Shown here: positions 16,309 through 24,861 of the stretch, one piece after another | Position numbering within the stretch: the first letter of the stretch is position 1 | How the letters are laid out: every line of letters begins with the position of its first letter | DNA from: Caccovicinus sp051878975 | GTDB taxonomy: Bacteria > Bacillota > Clostridia > Lachnospirales > Lachnospiraceae | Length of the DNA stretch: 30,116 bases | Direction of reading: 5' to 3' | Assembly (NCBI GenBank): GCA_051878975.1 | Contig: JBJELD010000101.1 | Span: 1-30,116 of the forward strand | Notes under the pieces: model-generated | The model's input: the letters and a program-made list of their open reading frames with translations, nothing else | Database searches by the model: none | Told to the model about the DNA's origin: nothing | Program-made: the position numbers and the translations under genes

Positions 16309-18576
16309 ATGAAATCGCTGGTATTGGCAGAAAAACCTTCAGTGGGACGGGACATTGCCCGGGTGCTGGGCTGCAGGAAGATGATAAACGGAGCCATTGA
16401 GGGAACGGAATATATTGTCACCTGGGGACTGGGGCACCTGGTAACGCTGGCGGACCCCGAGGACTACGATCAGAAATATAAAGAATGGAAGCTGGAGGAT
16501 CTTCCGATGATGCCGGAGACCTTCCGGCTGGAGGTGATCCGGCAGACGGCGAAGCAGTATCAGGCCGTCAAGGCCCAGCTGTTTCGGAAGGATGTAGGAC
16601 AGATCATCATTGCCACCGACGCAGGCCGGGAAGGTGAGCTGGTTGCAAGACTGATCTTAAAAAAGGCAGAGTGCAGAAAGCCGTGTAAACGGCTTTGGAT
16701 CTCGTCGGTGACCGACAAGGCCATCCGGGAGGGCTTTGCCCATTTAAAAGACGGGAAGGAATACAACAATCTGTATGACGCGGCCATGTGCCGGGCGGAA
16801 GCGGACTGGCTGGTGGGAATTAATGCCACCCGGGCACTGACCTGCCGCTACAATGCTCAGCTGTCCTGCGGGCGCGTTCAGACGCCGACACTGGCCATGA
16901 TTGCGGCCAGAGAAAAAGAAATCAAGGAATTTGTTCCGCAGCCCTTTTACGGTCTGCAGGCCAGATGTCAGAAACCTTCGCTGGTTCTGACCTGGCAGGA
17001 GGAGAAGTCCGGCAGCTTCCGCTCCTTTGACCGGGGACGGATGGAAAGCCTGCAGAAACAGCTTTCCGGCCGGGACGGAACCGTGGAGCATGTAAAACGA
17101 ACACCGAAAAGGGTGCATGCGCCGCTGCTGTACGATCTGACGGAGCTTCAGCGGGAGGCAAACCGGAAATTTAATTATTCAGCAAAAGAGACATTGAATA
17201 TCATGCAGCACCTGTATGAGAATCACAAGGTGCTGACCTATCCACGAACCGATTCCCGGTATCTGACGGCAGATATTCTGCCGACCATCCGGGAGCGTCT
17301 GCGGGCCTGCGGCGCAGGACCGTATAAACGGTATGCCGGCCAGCTGGTGAACAAGCCGCTGCCGGAGAAGCCGTTTTTTGTGGATGACCGCAAGGTGTCG
17401 GATCACCATGCCATTATCCCGACGGAGCAGTTTGTGCAGCTGGATCATATGACGATTGACGAACGGCGGATCTATGATCTGGTGGTCCGCCGGTTTCTGG
17501 CGGTGCTTTACCCGGCTTATGAGTATGAAGAGATCCATCTTTCGGTGAAATGCGGGCAGGAGCATTTTACGGCCCGTGGAAGGCGCGTAAAGCAGCTGGG
17601 CTGGAACGTGGTTTATTCAGAAGACCGGGCAGCCGGCTCCGGCTGGGAAGAAGACTGGGGAGCTGGGGAGGATGCAGGGGAGGATGCGCAGGCGGAGACG
17701 GTTCGGGAGCAGGAGCTGCCGGAGCTGAAGGCCGGTGACCGGCTCTGCGGCCTTCGCATTCTTCTGACGGAAGGAAAGACGAAGCCGCCGTCCCTCTTTA
17801 ATGAGGCCACGCTTCTGTCTGCTATGGAGAATCCGGTGAAATATCTGGATCGAACGGATGAAGCGGCGGCCCGGACCATGGCGCGGACGCTGGGGGAGAC
17901 CGGCGGCCTGGGAACCGTGGCAACCAGGGCAGATATCATAGAAAAACTGTTCTCCGGTTTCCTGGCGGAGAAGCGGGGAAAGGAAATCGTTCTGACTTCC
18001 AAGGGACGCCAGCTTTTAGAGCTGGTCCCGGAGGATTTAAAGAAGCCGGAGCTGACGGCCGACTGGGAGACAAAGCTTTCTGAGATTGCACAGGGAAGCC
18101 GGAAGCGGGCGGCATTTATGCAGGAAATCCGGGTTTACGCAGAAGAGCTGACTGCGCAGATCAAAGCCGGAGAGGGAACCTTCCGGCATGACAACCTGAC
18201 GAACACGAAGTGCCCGGCCTGCGGAAAGCGCATGCTGCTGGTAAAAGGAAAAAACAGCGAAATGCTGGTGTGTCAGGACCGGGAATGCGGCCACCGGGAA
18301 ACCATTTCCCGGATCTCCAATGCCCGCTGCCCGAACTGCCATAAAAAGATGGAGCTGCGGGGAAAAGGCGACGGTCAGATTTTTGTGTGCAGCTGCGGCT
18401 ATAAGGAAAAGCTGACGGCATTCCAGGAACGGCGGAAAAAGGAAGGCGCCGGAGTGTCGAAGAAGGATGTGGCGCGGTATATGCGGGCGCAGGAGAAAGA
18501 AACGAAGGAGCCGTTGAACAATGCTTTTGCAAAGGCACTGGCAGGGCTGAAGCTGGAAACAGAGGACAGGACATGA
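16309..18576 (+). CDS. topB: DNA topoisomerase III
   Basis: Type IA topoisomerase that cuts and passes single strands, 755 residues. The toprim domain has E8 (LAEKPS) and ATDAGREGE (about 102-110); the DAGREGE form is normal in Gram-positive TopB. The catalytic tyrosine is Y311 in TYPRTDSRY. VSDHHAIIPTE and the CGRVQTPTL motif are also present. An acidic low-complexity insert occurs near residues 445-470. The C-terminus carries two four-Cys zinc ribbons (from about 637, CPACGKRM and CPNCHKKM). It follows the response regulator by 39 nt behind AGGAAGGAAA and overlaps the next start by 4 nt (ATGA). Confidence 0.96.
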   Translation: MKSLVLAEKPSVGRDIARVLGCRKMINGAIEGTEYIVTWGLGHLVTLADPEDYDQKYKEWKLEDLPMMPETFRLEVIRQTAKQYQAVKAQLFRKDVGQIIIATDAGREGELVARLILKKAECRKPCKRLWISSVTDKAIREGFAHLKDGKEYNNLYDAAMCRAEADWLVGINATRALTCRYNAQLSCGRVQTPTLAMIAAREKEIKEFVPQPFYGLQARCQKPSLVLTWQEEKSGSFRSFDRGRMESLQKQLSGRDGTVEHVKRTPKRVHAPLLYDLTELQREANRKFNYSAKETLNIMQHLYENHKVLTYPRTDSRYLTADILPTIRERLRACGAGPYKRYAGQLVNKPLPEKPFFVDDRKVSDHHAIIPTEQFVQLDHMTIDERRIYDLVVRRFLAVLYPAYEYEEIHLSVKCGQEHFTARGRRVKQLGWNVVYSEDRAAGSGWEEDWGAGEDAGEDAQAETVREQELPELKAGDRLCGLRILLTEGKTKPPSLFNEATLLSAMENPVKYLDRTDEAAARTMARTLGETGGLGTVATRADIIEKLFSGFLAEKRGKEIVLTSKGRQLLELVPEDLKKPELTADWETKLSEIAQGSRKRAAFMQEIRVYAEELTAQIKAGEGTFRHDNLTNTKCPACGKRMLLVKGKNSEMLVCQDRECGHRETISRISNARCPNCHKKMELRGKGDGQIFVCSCGYKEKLTAFQERRKKEGAGVSKKDVARYMRAQEKETKEPLNNAFAKALAGLKLETEDRT

Positions 18577-19610
18577 AATTTATTTTTGACAGAGGAAACG
18601 AAGGAATCCGGATTCTGCGGTGTTTCGGATATGACGGAAACGTTGAACTGCCGGAATCGATCGGCGGGGTGCCGGTGACGGAAATCGGCAGTTACGCTTT
18701 TGCGGAAACCCTGCGGGGGGCGGCTTTGGGGCCGCTTTATCAGGTGGAATGGACAGGAGCAGAGTCTAACGGAGAGGGGACGGTTTGGAATGGATGTCTG
18801 GCATCTGCAAAGACACTGGAGGATGGAACACCGGCAGTCTGCGGAGATCGCCTTTGCTCCGTCCGTTTTCCGTCGGCACTGAGACGGATCGGAAGATATG
18901 CGTTTTATAATTGTGAAAAGCTGGAACGTCTGACTCTGTTTTGTACGATCCGCGATCTGGGCGCCGGGCTGTTTACGGGCTGCTATGGGATCAGCCGGTT
19001 GGATGTGACGGTGATTCCGGGTGAAAAATCCTGTCTGAAGGAGGTTCTGTCTGAGCTTCGGCAGACGCTGCGGCTGATTTATCGGAATGAGCAGGGCAGG
19101 ATTCAGGCCAGACTGTTGTTTCCGGAGTTTTTTGAGGAATCCGTGGAGAATACACCGGCCAGAATTTTAATGCGGGAGATGCATGGCTGCGGACACATGT
19201 ACCGGAATGCATTTGTGAATACGGATTTTCAGTTCCATACGTATGATCGGCTGTTCCCCCATGTGCAGGTGCAGGAAAAGCCGGAGCTGGTGACCGAGCT
19301 GGTGCTGGGCAGACTGCAGTATCCCTGCCAGCTTTCTGAGGAGGCGGCCAAGCATTATGAGGAGTATGCTGCTTCCCACGGAAAAGAGATCGTTCAGGTT
19401 GCACTTCAGAATCAGGAGGAGCAGCTGCTGCGTTTTGTGGGAAATGCCGCCTGGTGCGGGGAGGCCTGCATGGAGCAGATGCTTGAGGCGGCCGGAATCC
19501 GCGCTGACCCGCAGGCGATGGGAATTCTGATGGATGTTCGGAATCAGAAGAGAATGGCTGTCGGAGAAGAGCATACGCCGGTAAAAAAACGCAGGAGGTT
19601 TGAATTGTAG
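18573..19610 (+). CDS. Cytosolic BspA-type leucine-rich-repeat protein
   Basis: 345 residues with no signal peptide or membrane helix. The first 150 residues contain BspA/LRR_5-type repeats, for example VTEIGSYAFAETL and LRRIGRYAFYNCEKLERLTL followed by DLGAGLFTGCYGISRLDV. The remaining 200 residues are helical and match nothing I know; they include MREMHGCGHMYRNAFV and end in a basic VKKRRRFEL. BspA repeats usually occur in surface proteins; a cytosolic one implies an intracellular binding role. The start codon overlaps the topB stop (ATGA), so the two are translationally coupled. Function unknown; its place before the AAA+/VWA genes makes an adaptor role possible (inference). Confidence 0.8.
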   Translation: MKFIFDRGNEGIRILRCFGYDGNVELPESIGGVPVTEIGSYAFAETLRGAALGPLYQVEWTGAESNGEGTVWNGCLASAKTLEDGTPAVCGDRLCSVRFPSALRRIGRYAFYNCEKLERLTLFCTIRDLGAGLFTGCYGISRLDVTVIPGEKSCLKEVLSELRQTLRLIYRNEQGRIQARLLFPEFFEESVENTPARILMREMHGCGHMYRNAFVNTDFQFHTYDRLFPHVQVQEKPELVTELVLGRLQYPCQLSEEAAKHYEEYAASHGKEIVQVALQNQEEQLLRFVGNAAWCGEACMEQMLEAAGIRADPQAMGILMDVRNQKRMAVGEEHTPVKKRRRFEL

Positions 19611-19611
19611 A

Positions 19612-20298
19612 ATGAAAGAACAGACAAAAGACAACAGACGAAGCCGGAAGGAGGTCGCAGAACGGTACGTTCTGTTTCTGATCAGCTTATTTTTTTCCGC
19701 CCTTGGCGTGGCTGTCACGAAAAGAGGAGAGCTTGGTGTATCGCCGATTTCTTCTGTGGCAAACATTCTCAGCCTGAAATTTACCATGCTGTCTCTCGGC
19801 AACTGGCTGATCGTGTGGAATTGTGTCCTGATTCTGGGGCAGATTCTTCTATTGAAAAAAAAATTTCAGCCCATTCAGCTGCTGCAGATTCCACTTTCCT
19901 TTTTATTTGGGTATTTTACCGATTTCTGTATGTGGCTGACTTCTTTTCTGACGGTTTCCGGTTACGGGATGAGGCTGTTTCTGATTTTTGCCGGAGTGGT
20001 AATTCTTGGCTTTGGCGTGGCGTTGTCGGTAATCGCAGATGTGATCATGAATTCGGGTGAGGCATTTGTCAAGGCCCTTGCCGATACGATTCATAAAGAG
20101 TTCGGAAACGTGAAGGTAGGGTTTGATATCAGCTGTGTGCTGACATCAGTGGTGCTTTCCCTTCTGTTTTTTGATTTTACGCTGGTGGGAACCCGGGAGG
20201 GAACCATTATTTCAGCGCTGTGCACCGGAGTTATGGTAAAGTTATACTGCCGGGCGATACGGGAGCCGATCGATCGGTTTTTGCAGGCAGAATATTGA
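19612..20298 (+). CDS. YczE-like integral membrane protein
   Basis: 228 residues with five or so hydrophobic helices (about 18-36, 58-80, 88-112, 120-148, 165-185). Segments such as GVAVTKRGELGVSPISSVANIL and SLGNWLIVWNCVLIL resemble the YczE/YitT group of conserved membrane proteins, whose transport substrate is unknown. The ATG at 19612 follows the stop of the LRR gene immediately. The AGGAGG (19593-19598) inside the upstream gene is 13 nt away, rather far, and a TTG at 19600 is too close to it, so ATG 19612 is the better but not certain choice. It is co-directional and tightly packed with its neighbours. Confidence 0.8.
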   Translation: MKEQTKDNRRSRKEVAERYVLFLISLFFSALGVAVTKRGELGVSPISSVANILSLKFTMLSLGNWLIVWNCVLILGQILLLKKKFQPIQLLQIPLSFLFGYFTDFCMWLTSFLTVSGYGMRLFLIFAGVVILGFGVALSVIADVIMNSGEAFVKALADTIHKEFGNVKVGFDISCVLTSVVLSLLFFDFTLVGTREGTIISALCTGVMVKLYCRAIREPIDRFLQAEY

Positions 20299-20313
20299 AA
20301 GGCAGGGAGCAAC

Positions 20314-20757
20314 ATGCAGAAATTACAGGAAACAATCTTATATTATCATACCGGCGAGGAGGGCAGCGACCGGAGGGTTCGTCTGCTGAAAAGCGTGATG
20401 GTCCGCCTGGGAATCCGGATCCGGAATGTAGGACCGGACCAGGTTCTGGAGAAAGTCGGATATCTGGCAGGAATGCCGGGATACGACGGAAGGGAAGAAA
20501 CGAAAACAGAGGGGGCTGACCATGCTGCGGAGGGGAGCACGCTTCCGGTGATCAGCGAGGATGTGCTGGTGCTTCGGAATTTTACCAGCGGGAGAATGGA
20601 TTTTCTCTTTTACAGCATGAGAAAGGCCGGTGTTCCCAAAATGAATCTGAAAGCCATTGTCACGGAGCATAATGCAGACTGGTCGTTCTATCATCTTTAT
20701 GAGGAGCTAAAGGAAGAACATGAGCGGCTCCATCCAGCAGAGGAGGCCGGAGAATGA
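20314..20757 (+). CDS. DUF3783-type protein
   Basis: 147 residues, soluble. The C-terminal half carries the pattern I associate with DUF3783: VLRNFTSGRMDFLFYSMRK, then LKAIVTEHNADWSFYHLYEEL and a Glu-rich end. The N-terminal half (ILYYHTGEEGSDRRVRLLKSVMVRLGIRIRNV) looks like a small alpha/beta unit. No catalytic residues are evident and no function is known. Its last codons overlap the ATG of the VWA gene (ATGA), tying it to that gene. It begins 15 nt after the YczE-like gene behind AGGCAGGGAG. Confidence 0.72.
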   Translation: MQKLQETILYYHTGEEGSDRRVRLLKSVMVRLGIRIRNVGPDQVLEKVGYLAGMPGYDGREETKTEGADHAAEGSTLPVISEDVLVLRNFTSGRMDFLFYSMRKAGVPKMNLKAIVTEHNADWSFYHLYEELKEEHERLHPAEEAGE

Positions 20758-22187
20758 TTGACCCAACAAGGCACAGACAGCTGGAGGAGCTGGATCAGGT
20801 CGGTCTCTGCACAAAAATTCTGTCCATGTCCAGGAATGAACTGTATCTGAATATGCGGTTTTTGGACGTTTCTCTGAGCAGCCTGGGATTCGAGGCGCAG
20901 TGGGGCCGCAGAGGCATTGCCACAGACGGTTTTGTTCTTTATTACGGGCCGGAATTTCTGACTGGTCTGTATCGGCAGGGGCGCGTGATGGTAAACCGGG
21001 CGTATCTGCATATGCTGTTTCATTGTTTGTTCAGCCATATGGATACCAGAAACGGGAGAGCGCTTCGGCTGTGGAATCTGGCCTGCGATATTGCCATGGA
21101 GTCTGTGATTGACGGACTGTATCAGAAATGTGTGCATAAGCCGGCGTCCATGTTCCGCAGGGAAACGTATCTGCGGTTCAGGAACAGCGGACTTGCGGTG
21201 ATGAACGCGGAGGGAATTTATAAAAAGCTGAAGGAAATGCCGTTCTCTGAAAAACAGCTGGAACGGCTGGAGCGGGAGTTTTACGTGGATGACCACGATC
21301 TCTGGGAGCAGGAGATGCCGAAAAGCCAGCTGATCCGCCGTCAGAATCTGTGGAAGGATAACCGGGAAAAAATGCAGACCGAGATGGAGGCCGCCGGCTC
21401 CAAAGAGCAGTCGGAGGACAGCCGGGAGCTTCTGGAGCAGGTGCAGGTGGAAAATCGGGAACGGTATGATTACCGGGCCTTTTTGAAAAAGTTTGCCGTG
21501 CTGAAGGAGGAGATCCAGGTGGATCCGGATTCGTTTGACCCGGTGTTTTATACCTACGGTCTGGAGCTTTACGGCAACATGCCGTTAGTAGAGCCGTTGG
21601 AGACCAGGGAGATTTACCGGGTGGAGGATTTTGCCATCGTCATTGATACCTCCATGTCCTGTTCCGGACAGCTGGTCCGGCGGTTTCTGGAGGAGACGTA
21701 TTCGGTTCTGTCTGCCTCGGGAAGCTATTTCCGGAAGGTCAACATTCACATTATCCAGTGTGATGAAAAAATTCAGTCGGATGTGGTGATTGCCAGTCCG
21801 GAAGAAATGAAAGCGTATATGGAAAACTTTACAATTTCCGGGCAGGGAGGCACCGATTTCCGTCCGGCCTTTGAATATGTAAGCGGACTTTTGGCAAAAG
21901 GAGAGTTTCATCACCTGCGCGGTCTGATTTATTTTACGGACGGAAAAGGGATTTACCCGGTGCAGAAGCCGAATTATGATACGGTGTTTGTGTTCGTGGA
22001 GGATCAGTATTCCGATGTGTCGGTGCCTGGCTGGGCAATGAAGCTGATTCTGACGAAGGAGGAACTGGGAAGAGAAGTTTCGGCGGATGGAAGTAAGGCC
22101 GCAGAGGAAGCCGAGCGGGAGAGACGAAAGCCGGAGGAATCGGAGCTGGAGGCAGAAGAAATACCGAAGGACGGCATGCAGTGGTAG
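20754..22187 (+). CDS. VWA protein with degenerate metallopeptidase-like N-terminus (DUF2201 type)
   Basis: 477 residues, cytosolic. The N-terminal part (1-200) resembles the putative metallopeptidase domain found before VWA domains in the DUF2201 family. Its zinc-site region reads HMLFHCLFSH (H86, H90, H95); the HExxH glutamate is Met87, so hydrolytic activity is unlikely. A charged linker (about 200-290) leads to a C-terminal von Willebrand A domain with a complete metal-ion site: DTSMS at D298/S300/S302, T367 in GGTDFRP and D396 in YFTDGKG. Such VWA proteins work with MoxR-type AAA+ ATPases, and one lies 29 nt downstream. The C-terminus is Glu-rich. Likely role: substrate- or metal-linked partner of that ATPase (inference from RavA-ViaA-like pairs). 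Confidence 0.88.
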   Translation: MIDPTRHRQLEELDQVGLCTKILSMSRNELYLNMRFLDVSLSSLGFEAQWGRRGIATDGFVLYYGPEFLTGLYRQGRVMVNRAYLHMLFHCLFSHMDTRNGRALRLWNLACDIAMESVIDGLYQKCVHKPASMFRRETYLRFRNSGLAVMNAEGIYKKLKEMPFSEKQLERLEREFYVDDHDLWEQEMPKSQLIRRQNLWKDNREKMQTEMEAAGSKEQSEDSRELLEQVQVENRERYDYRAFLKKFAVLKEEIQVDPDSFDPVFYTYGLELYGNMPLVEPLETREIYRVEDFAIVIDTSMSCSGQLVRRFLEETYSVLSASGSYFRKVNIHIIQCDEKIQSDVVIASPEEMKAYMENFTISGQGGTDFRPAFEYVSGLLAKGEFHHLRGLIYFTDGKGIYPVQKPNYDTVFVFVEDQYSDVSVPGWAMKLILTKEELGREVSADGSKAAEEAERERRKPEESELEAEEIPKDGMQW

Positions 22188-22216
22188 AGAAAATATAGAG
22201 GGAGAAGCAGCAGATT

Positions 22217-23734
22217 ATGAACATCAAGCGGGCAAAGGAAGAAATCAAGGACACCATTGAGGCGTATTTATATAAAGATGAATTTGGCGAGTATGCGATT
22301 CCGGCGATCCGGCAGCGGCCGGTTCTTTTGATCGGACCGCCAGGTGTGGGCAAGACCCAGATTATGGAGCAGGTGGCAAAGGAATGCCGAATCGGATTGG
22401 TGGCTTACACCATTACCCATCATACCCGGCAGAGCGCGGTGGGCCTGCCTTTTATTGAGAAAAAATCCTACGGAGGCCGGGAATATTCGGTTACCGAGTA
22501 TACCATGAGCGAGATTGTAGCTTCCATTTATGACAAGATTGAGGCTGCCGGCCTGAAAGAGGGAATTCTGTTTATTGACGAGATCAACTGCGTGTCGGAA
22601 ACATTGGCGCCGACCATGCTTCAGTTTCTGCAGTGCAAAACCTTTGGAAATCATCGGATTCCGGAGGGCTGGATCATTGTGGCGGCGGGAAACCCGCCGG
22701 AGTACAACAAATCGGTGCGGGATTTTGATGTGGTGACGCTGGACCGCATCAAAAAGATTCTGGTGGAGCCGGATTTCGGCGTCTGGAAGGAATATGCCAG
22801 CCAGGAAAATATGCATCCGGCTATTCTCTCTTATTTGAATGTGAAGAAGCAGAATTTCTGCCAGATCGAGACGACTGTGGACGGAAAGCTGTTTGCAACT
22901 CCGCGAGGCTGGGAGGATCTGTCCCGGTTGATTGAAGTTTACGAAAAGCTGGGAAAAAAGGCGGACCGGGAGGTCATTGTTCAGTATATTCAGCATCCCA
23001 GGATTGCCAGGGATTTTGCCAATTATCTGGAACTTTATTATAAATATGAGAATGATTATCAGGTAGATGAGATCCTTTCCGGTGTGATCAAGGAGAGTCT
23101 CTGTGACAAGGTGGCAAAGGCTGCTTTTGACGAAAAGCTGAGTCTTGTGGGTCTTCTTTTGTCCCGTTTAAGCAGCCGGTTCGGCGAGGTGCTTCGTCAG
23201 GAAGAGGTGATGGGCCGTTTGATGGCGGTTCTGAAGCGCTTCCAGAGCGGCGAGGGCTCCGCGGGCAGCCGGATGGCTGCACTGTTTGCTGAGACAGAGG
23301 CAGAGTGGGAGGATTTAAAGAAGAGAGAGCTTCTGACGAAAAAGGAGGATGGCATTTACCGCAGGCTGTTAAAGGAGCTGTCGGATTACCGGACGGCGGT
23401 CGGCGAGTGGGAAGCGGGCCGGGAGGAGAATACGCTGCAGCCGGAAGAAGCGTCACAGCCGGATGGATGGGAGTTTGTGCGCGGGAAATTTGCCTCGGAC
23501 AGCGATCGGTTTGAAGAGGAATTTGAAGAGGCCTCTCAGATGCTGGAGCATGGATTTGATTTTATGGAGGCCGCGTTCGGGGACAGCCAGGAGATGGTCA
23601 TTTTTGTTACCGAACTGAATACCAGCTTCTACTGCGGAAAATTCCTGCAGGAATACGACTGTCCGAGATATTATGAGTATAATAAGCGGCTGCTGTTTGA
23701 CGATGCGGAGCAGGAGCTCCTGGCCGGGCTGTAA
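22217..23734 (+). CDS. MoxR-type AAA+ ATPase
   Basis: 505 residues, cytosolic. Walker A GPPGVGKT is at 40-47, Walker B ILFIDEIN at 117-124 (D121, E122). Sensor 1 is in VAAGNPPEYN, and an ATPRGWEDLSRL segment corresponds to the sensor-2 region of MoxR proteins. About 200 C-terminal residues beyond the AAA+ core are acidic and helical (EEEFEEASQMLEHGFDFMEAAFG) and are not part of a family I know. MoxR ATPases act as chaperones that remodel or activate partner proteins together with VWA proteins; the partner is the preceding gene. Having the VWA gene first and the ATPase last is the reverse of ravA-viaA. It ends the eight-gene run; a terminator follows. Confidence 0.92.
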   Translation: MNIKRAKEEIKDTIEAYLYKDEFGEYAIPAIRQRPVLLIGPPGVGKTQIMEQVAKECRIGLVAYTITHHTRQSAVGLPFIEKKSYGGREYSVTEYTMSEIVASIYDKIEAAGLKEGILFIDEINCVSETLAPTMLQFLQCKTFGNHRIPEGWIIVAAGNPPEYNKSVRDFDVVTLDRIKKILVEPDFGVWKEYASQENMHPAILSYLNVKKQNFCQIETTVDGKLFATPRGWEDLSRLIEVYEKLGKKADREVIVQYIQHPRIARDFANYLELYYKYENDYQVDEILSGVIKESLCDKVAKAAFDEKLSLVGLLLSRLSSRFGEVLRQEEVMGRLMAVLKRFQSGEGSAGSRMAALFAETEAEWEDLKKRELLTKKEDGIYRRLLKELSDYRTAVGEWEAGREENTLQPEEASQPDGWEFVRGKFASDSDRFEEEFEEASQMLEHGFDFMEAAFGDSQEMVIFVTELNTSFYCGKFLQEYDCPRYYEYNKRLLFDDAEQELLAGL

Positions 23735-23798
23735 GTGCCTGCATGTTTCTGGAGCCGGGAATGTTATGACAAAACGATATCAGGGAAATCATAGAAGA

Positions 23799-23831
23799 AG
23801 ACCGATCTCTTTCACAGAGGTCGGTTTTTTT
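23799..23831 (+). terminator. Terminator of the eight-gene cluster
   Basis: ACCGATCTCT (23801-23810) pairs over ten bases with AGAGGTCGGT (23816-23825) around TTCAC, followed by a T-run. It is the first clear terminator after the one at 13025-13064. Confidence 0.9.
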
Positions 23832-23899
23832 GAATTAAGCGGAATTCGCCACCTGATCGTTTAACGTTGGCTTTACATCAATTTAAAATCATCTGTTTG

Positions 23900-23936
23900 T
23901 TGCAAAATATACATATGTTTATTAAAATGTATGTAT
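23900..23936 (+). promoter_or_regulatory. Possible promoter with overlapping inverted repeat
   Basis: TTGCAA (23900-23905), 17-nt spacer, TAAAAT (23923-23928). An inverted repeat ATACATA (23909-23915) / TATGTAT (23930-23936) brackets the -10, as for a repressor of the TetR or MarR type. No regulator gene is nearby. The region is AT-rich and directly precedes a decayed gene. Confidence 0.4.
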
Positions 23937-23956
23937 GAGCAGCGAGTCCAATATAA

Positions 23957-24856
23957 AATACAGCCGATCTGGCGCCGCAGACAGAGATTGACCACAATGG
24001 GGCAGATTCCTGGTTTTTGGTTGCGCATATGAAAACCAGTGATGATCATGAGTACTCTTTTCTGATTCATGGTCTGAACCGAGGCGTTGGTGACAATAAG
24101 GTGACGGTTTGCATTGCCGATGTCTCTGGTGGGCGCTATATCAGCCAGATTACGAATGTGTGTGATATTTCTGGAAAAGACAATGGCGTTGAGTTCAAAA
24201 ACCAAGAGCTGCACTGGACCATTTCTGAGCAGTCCATGCATGTAAACGCAGATGTAGAAAATGGAAAATATGTGATTGAGCTTACCGCGGAAGGGGACAG
24301 CACGGTATTTGCATATAATTCCAATGCGCTTATTCCGCTTTTTGGAAAAGAGATTCAGAATATTCAATATTCATTCCCGAACCTCGAGATGCGGGGAAGT
24401 CTCACAATAGACGGGGAAAAACAGGAAATTACAGGGGAAGGCTGGTTTGACAGACAATGGGGACCACTTCCGTTTGGCGAAATGCTGAATGGTAATGCGA
24501 ACTGGTTATGGATTGCCGCACTCTCCCCGGAGGGGATGTATTTCATTGCGCCGGCTGATGCTTCCGTAATTGACTCCAGCTCCGAACCATGGGTCAGCGA
24601 GGAGAGTGGGAAACAATGGCTCTCTCATTGGAAAGTAAGCATTCCTGCATTAAACGCTGATTTAGAAGTAAGCATGACTCATCTTGGGCAGGAAATTTTC
24701 TGTGCAACGGATAAATTGCCGATTCCCAATATAGAGGCAGCGGTTAATATGAACGGAACCTTCCAGGGAAAAACGCAATGGCGTACTTGGGCCGCGAAAA
24801 CGCAATGTTTTTGCGGCCAATTTGTTTTGCGCTGTTTCTGCATATTGAGGAGGTAA
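23957..24856 (+). pseudogene. Decayed lipocalin/CrtC-like gene, both ends lost
   Basis: The frame encodes a recognisable lipocalin-like (CrtC/hydroxyneurosporene synthase type) protein: ADLAPQTEIDHNGADSWF, then YSFLIHGLN, YSFPNLEMRGSLTIDGE and WFDRQWGPLP. Family-like sequence begins directly after a stop codon at 23954-23956. No ATG lies before it; the first possible in-frame starts (TTG 24017, ATG 24029) fall inside conserved sequence, so the N-terminus is gone. At the 3' end, conserved sequence stops near MNGTFQGKT and the frame then runs through a terminator-like hairpin (24790-24818) into unrelated codons ending CFCILRR. A short ATG frame at 23935 (MSSESNIKY) could be a frameshifted remnant of the start. 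I call it a pseudogene; a short active protein from TTG 24017 cannot be excluded. Confidence 0.65.
24790..24829 (+). terminator. Terminator-like hairpin before the MATE gene
   Basis: GGCCGCGAAAAC (24790-24801) pairs with GTTTTTGCGGCC (24807-24818) over 12 bp with one G:U, loop GCAAT, followed by the T-rich AATTTGTTTTG. It probably once ended the gene upstream; it now lies inside that gene's reading frame. Confidence 0.6.
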
Positions 24857-24861
24857 TTTTT

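Noticed and set aside
16612..16641. Apparent loss of an acidic residue in the TopB toprim motif (DAGREGE instead of DPDREGE)
   Set aside because: The Gly form is, as I recall, the normal one in Gram-positive topoisomerase III, including Bacillus, so it is not a defect.
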